From the NCBI GenBank assembly GCA_017304655.1, contig JAFKLY010000004.1, positions 248,001 to 312,000 of the forward strand: 64,000 nucleotides of DNA, written 5' to 3'. Below the pieces are notes generated by a model. The model saw nothing but the letters and a program-made list of their open reading frames with translations. It did no database searches and had not been told where the DNA came from. This DNA comes from Sphingomonas sp. (lineage in GTDB: Bacteria > Pseudomonadota > Alphaproteobacteria > Sphingomonadales > Sphingomonadaceae). The position numbers and the translations under genes are program-made. Numbering within the stretch: the first letter of the stretch is position 1; each line of letters starts with the position of its first letter. Of the stretch, positions 63,344 through 64,000 are shown in pieces.

Positions 63344-64000
63344 TCAACGTCTCTTTCGTCATGTCTACGGGGCGGTCCTCGCCATCCTCTCCGAGGCGGG
63401 CAAGGCGCGTCAGGTCAAAGCGCAGCGTCACAACCGTGCCGCCGCTCTGGGCATCGCCGAAACTCATCGTGCCATAATGTTCTTCGACGATCTTCTTCAC
63501 GATCGCGAGGCCAAGGCCGGTGCCCTTGGCTCGTGTCGTCATATAGGGTTCGATAATCCGTTCGCGTTCGTCCGGCAGGCCAACGCCGTCATCGGTGACG
63601 GCAATGACGATTTCGCCCTCCTCGTGGCTGATGGCCATGCCTATGTGGCCGCGCGTTGCGTTCTCCGGTGCGTCCCCCTCGCCTGCCGCCGCGACGTCAT
63701 TGAGGTGGCGCTGCTCGATCGCTTCCACCGCATTCTTCACGATGTTGGTGAGCGCCTGGCCGATCTGGCGGCGATCGCACACCAGCATCGGATCAGCTTC
63801 TTCGCTGGCAAAGGAGAACGCGATTTCCGGATGAGCCACCTCGTGCAGGAACATGGCGTGCCGGGCGATATCGATCAGCGCCTCTTCCCGGAAGACAGGC
63901 TTGGGCATGCGGGCGAAGGAGGTGAATTCATCCACGATGCGGCGCAGATCGCCCACCTGACGGACGATTGTTTCCGTGAGCCGGCGGAACGTGCCGGGAT
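63333..64000 (-). CDS. ntrY: NtrY sensor histidine kinase, C-terminal part (runs off window)
   Basis: Membrane sensor kinase partner of NtrX. Only the last 222 codons are visible; the frame is open to base 64000 and the N-terminal membrane, HAMP and PAS regions lie outside. Visible are the end of the dimerisation domain (VDEFTSFARMPKPVFREEAL) and the ATPase domain: N box QALTNIVKNAVEAIEQR, G1 VTDDGVGLPDE, F region YMTTRAKGTGLGLAIVKKIV and G3 SGGTVVTLRF. The H box is upstream of the visible part or at its very edge. It overlaps ntrX by 11 bp, so the pair is translationally coupled. Confidence 0.95.
   Translation of the reverse strand, partial: PGTFRRLTETIVRQVGDLRRIVDEFTSFARMPKPVFREEALIDIARHAMFLHEVAHPEIAFSFASEEADPMLVCDRRQIGQALTNIVKNAVEAIEQRHLNDVAAAGEGDAPENATRGHIGMAISHEEGEIVIAVTDDGVGLPDERERIIEPYMTTRAKGTGLGLAIVKKIVEEHYGTMSFGDAQSGGTVVTLRFDLTRLARLGEDGEDRPVDMTKETLNGA

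Noticed and set aside
61706..63556. 616-residue plus-strand frame opposite ntrX
   Set aside because: Shadow of ntrX and hfq, which have complete motifs on the minus strand.

Overview
The window is 64 kb of a GC-rich alphaproteobacterial chromosome, most likely from a sphingomonad (Sphingomonadaceae). I infer this from the gene families and their order, not from a database search: glyS-ppdK, an exported PEP-CTERM protein, large TonB-dependent receptors, a UrcA protein, and the block ntrY-ntrX-hfq-hflX-mazG with an Hfq made of two fused Sm domains. I see no phage, insertion sequence, CRISPR array or plasmid gene. Nearly everything is chromosomal housekeeping or scavenging genes.

Layout. 1-6 kb: glyS (5' end outside the window), ppdK, a PEP-CTERM protein and tRNA-Arg(ACG). 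6-12.6 kb: a TonB receptor divergent from an NTF2-like protein, a tight three-gene minus-strand operon (nitrilase-like, GNAT, SnoaL-like), and alanine dehydrogenase. 12.9-14.2 kb: two small unknown genes and rppH. 14.4-24.1 kb: 2-oxoacid:ferredoxin oxidoreductase (korAB), a DUF457 membrane protein, photolyase, a Cfa-like methyltransferase, a patatin-like protein and an EEP phosphodiesterase. 24.2-29.2 kb: a host-attachment-family protein, then the overlapping run radA-cvpA-IscU-like-kefC-like-DUF423. 29.2-36.5 kb: aroKB divergent from small membrane protein, exported protein, xerD, accA and an M48 lipoprotein protease. 36.6-42.5 kb: two orphan Flp pilins, mutT, GST, methyltransferase, comF, grxC, amidohydrolase, DUF1178 and a polytopic membrane protein. 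42.7-45.9 kb: tRNA-Arg(CCT) and a three-gene surface-sugar operon. 46.0-58.4 kb: an intergenic region carrying a dif site, then a peptide-scavenging locus (propeller-amidohydrolase, two M20 peptidases, TonB receptor, Tat-exported gamma-glutamyltransferase). 58.7-64 kb: UrcA protein, mazG, hflX, double hfq, ntrX and ntrY (cut by the window end).

Main discovery. Positions 46083-46110 carry a 28-bp sequence with the architecture of a chromosomal dif site. The XerD arm is identical to that of E. coli, followed by a 6-bp AT centre and a degenerate XerC arm. The FtsK-orienting octamer GGGNAGGG, counted by eye, reads toward this site from both sides: 10 of 12 copies left of it are on the + strand, and all 6 to its right are on the - strand. 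The window therefore very probably spans the replication terminus, and xerD lies only 13 kb away.

Other points. A double-hairpin palindromic repeat is inserted in frame in glyS, and a separate patch of unusual composition lies in the same gene. Hfq is a tandem fusion. The conserved N-terminus of HflX extends upstream of any ATG, GTG or TTG, to an ATC codon. The M20/GGT/TonB genes look like one functional unit for peptide uptake and breakdown. The 43-46 kb operon contains an uncharacterised TIM-barrel-like protein next to a WecG-type glycosyltransferase.
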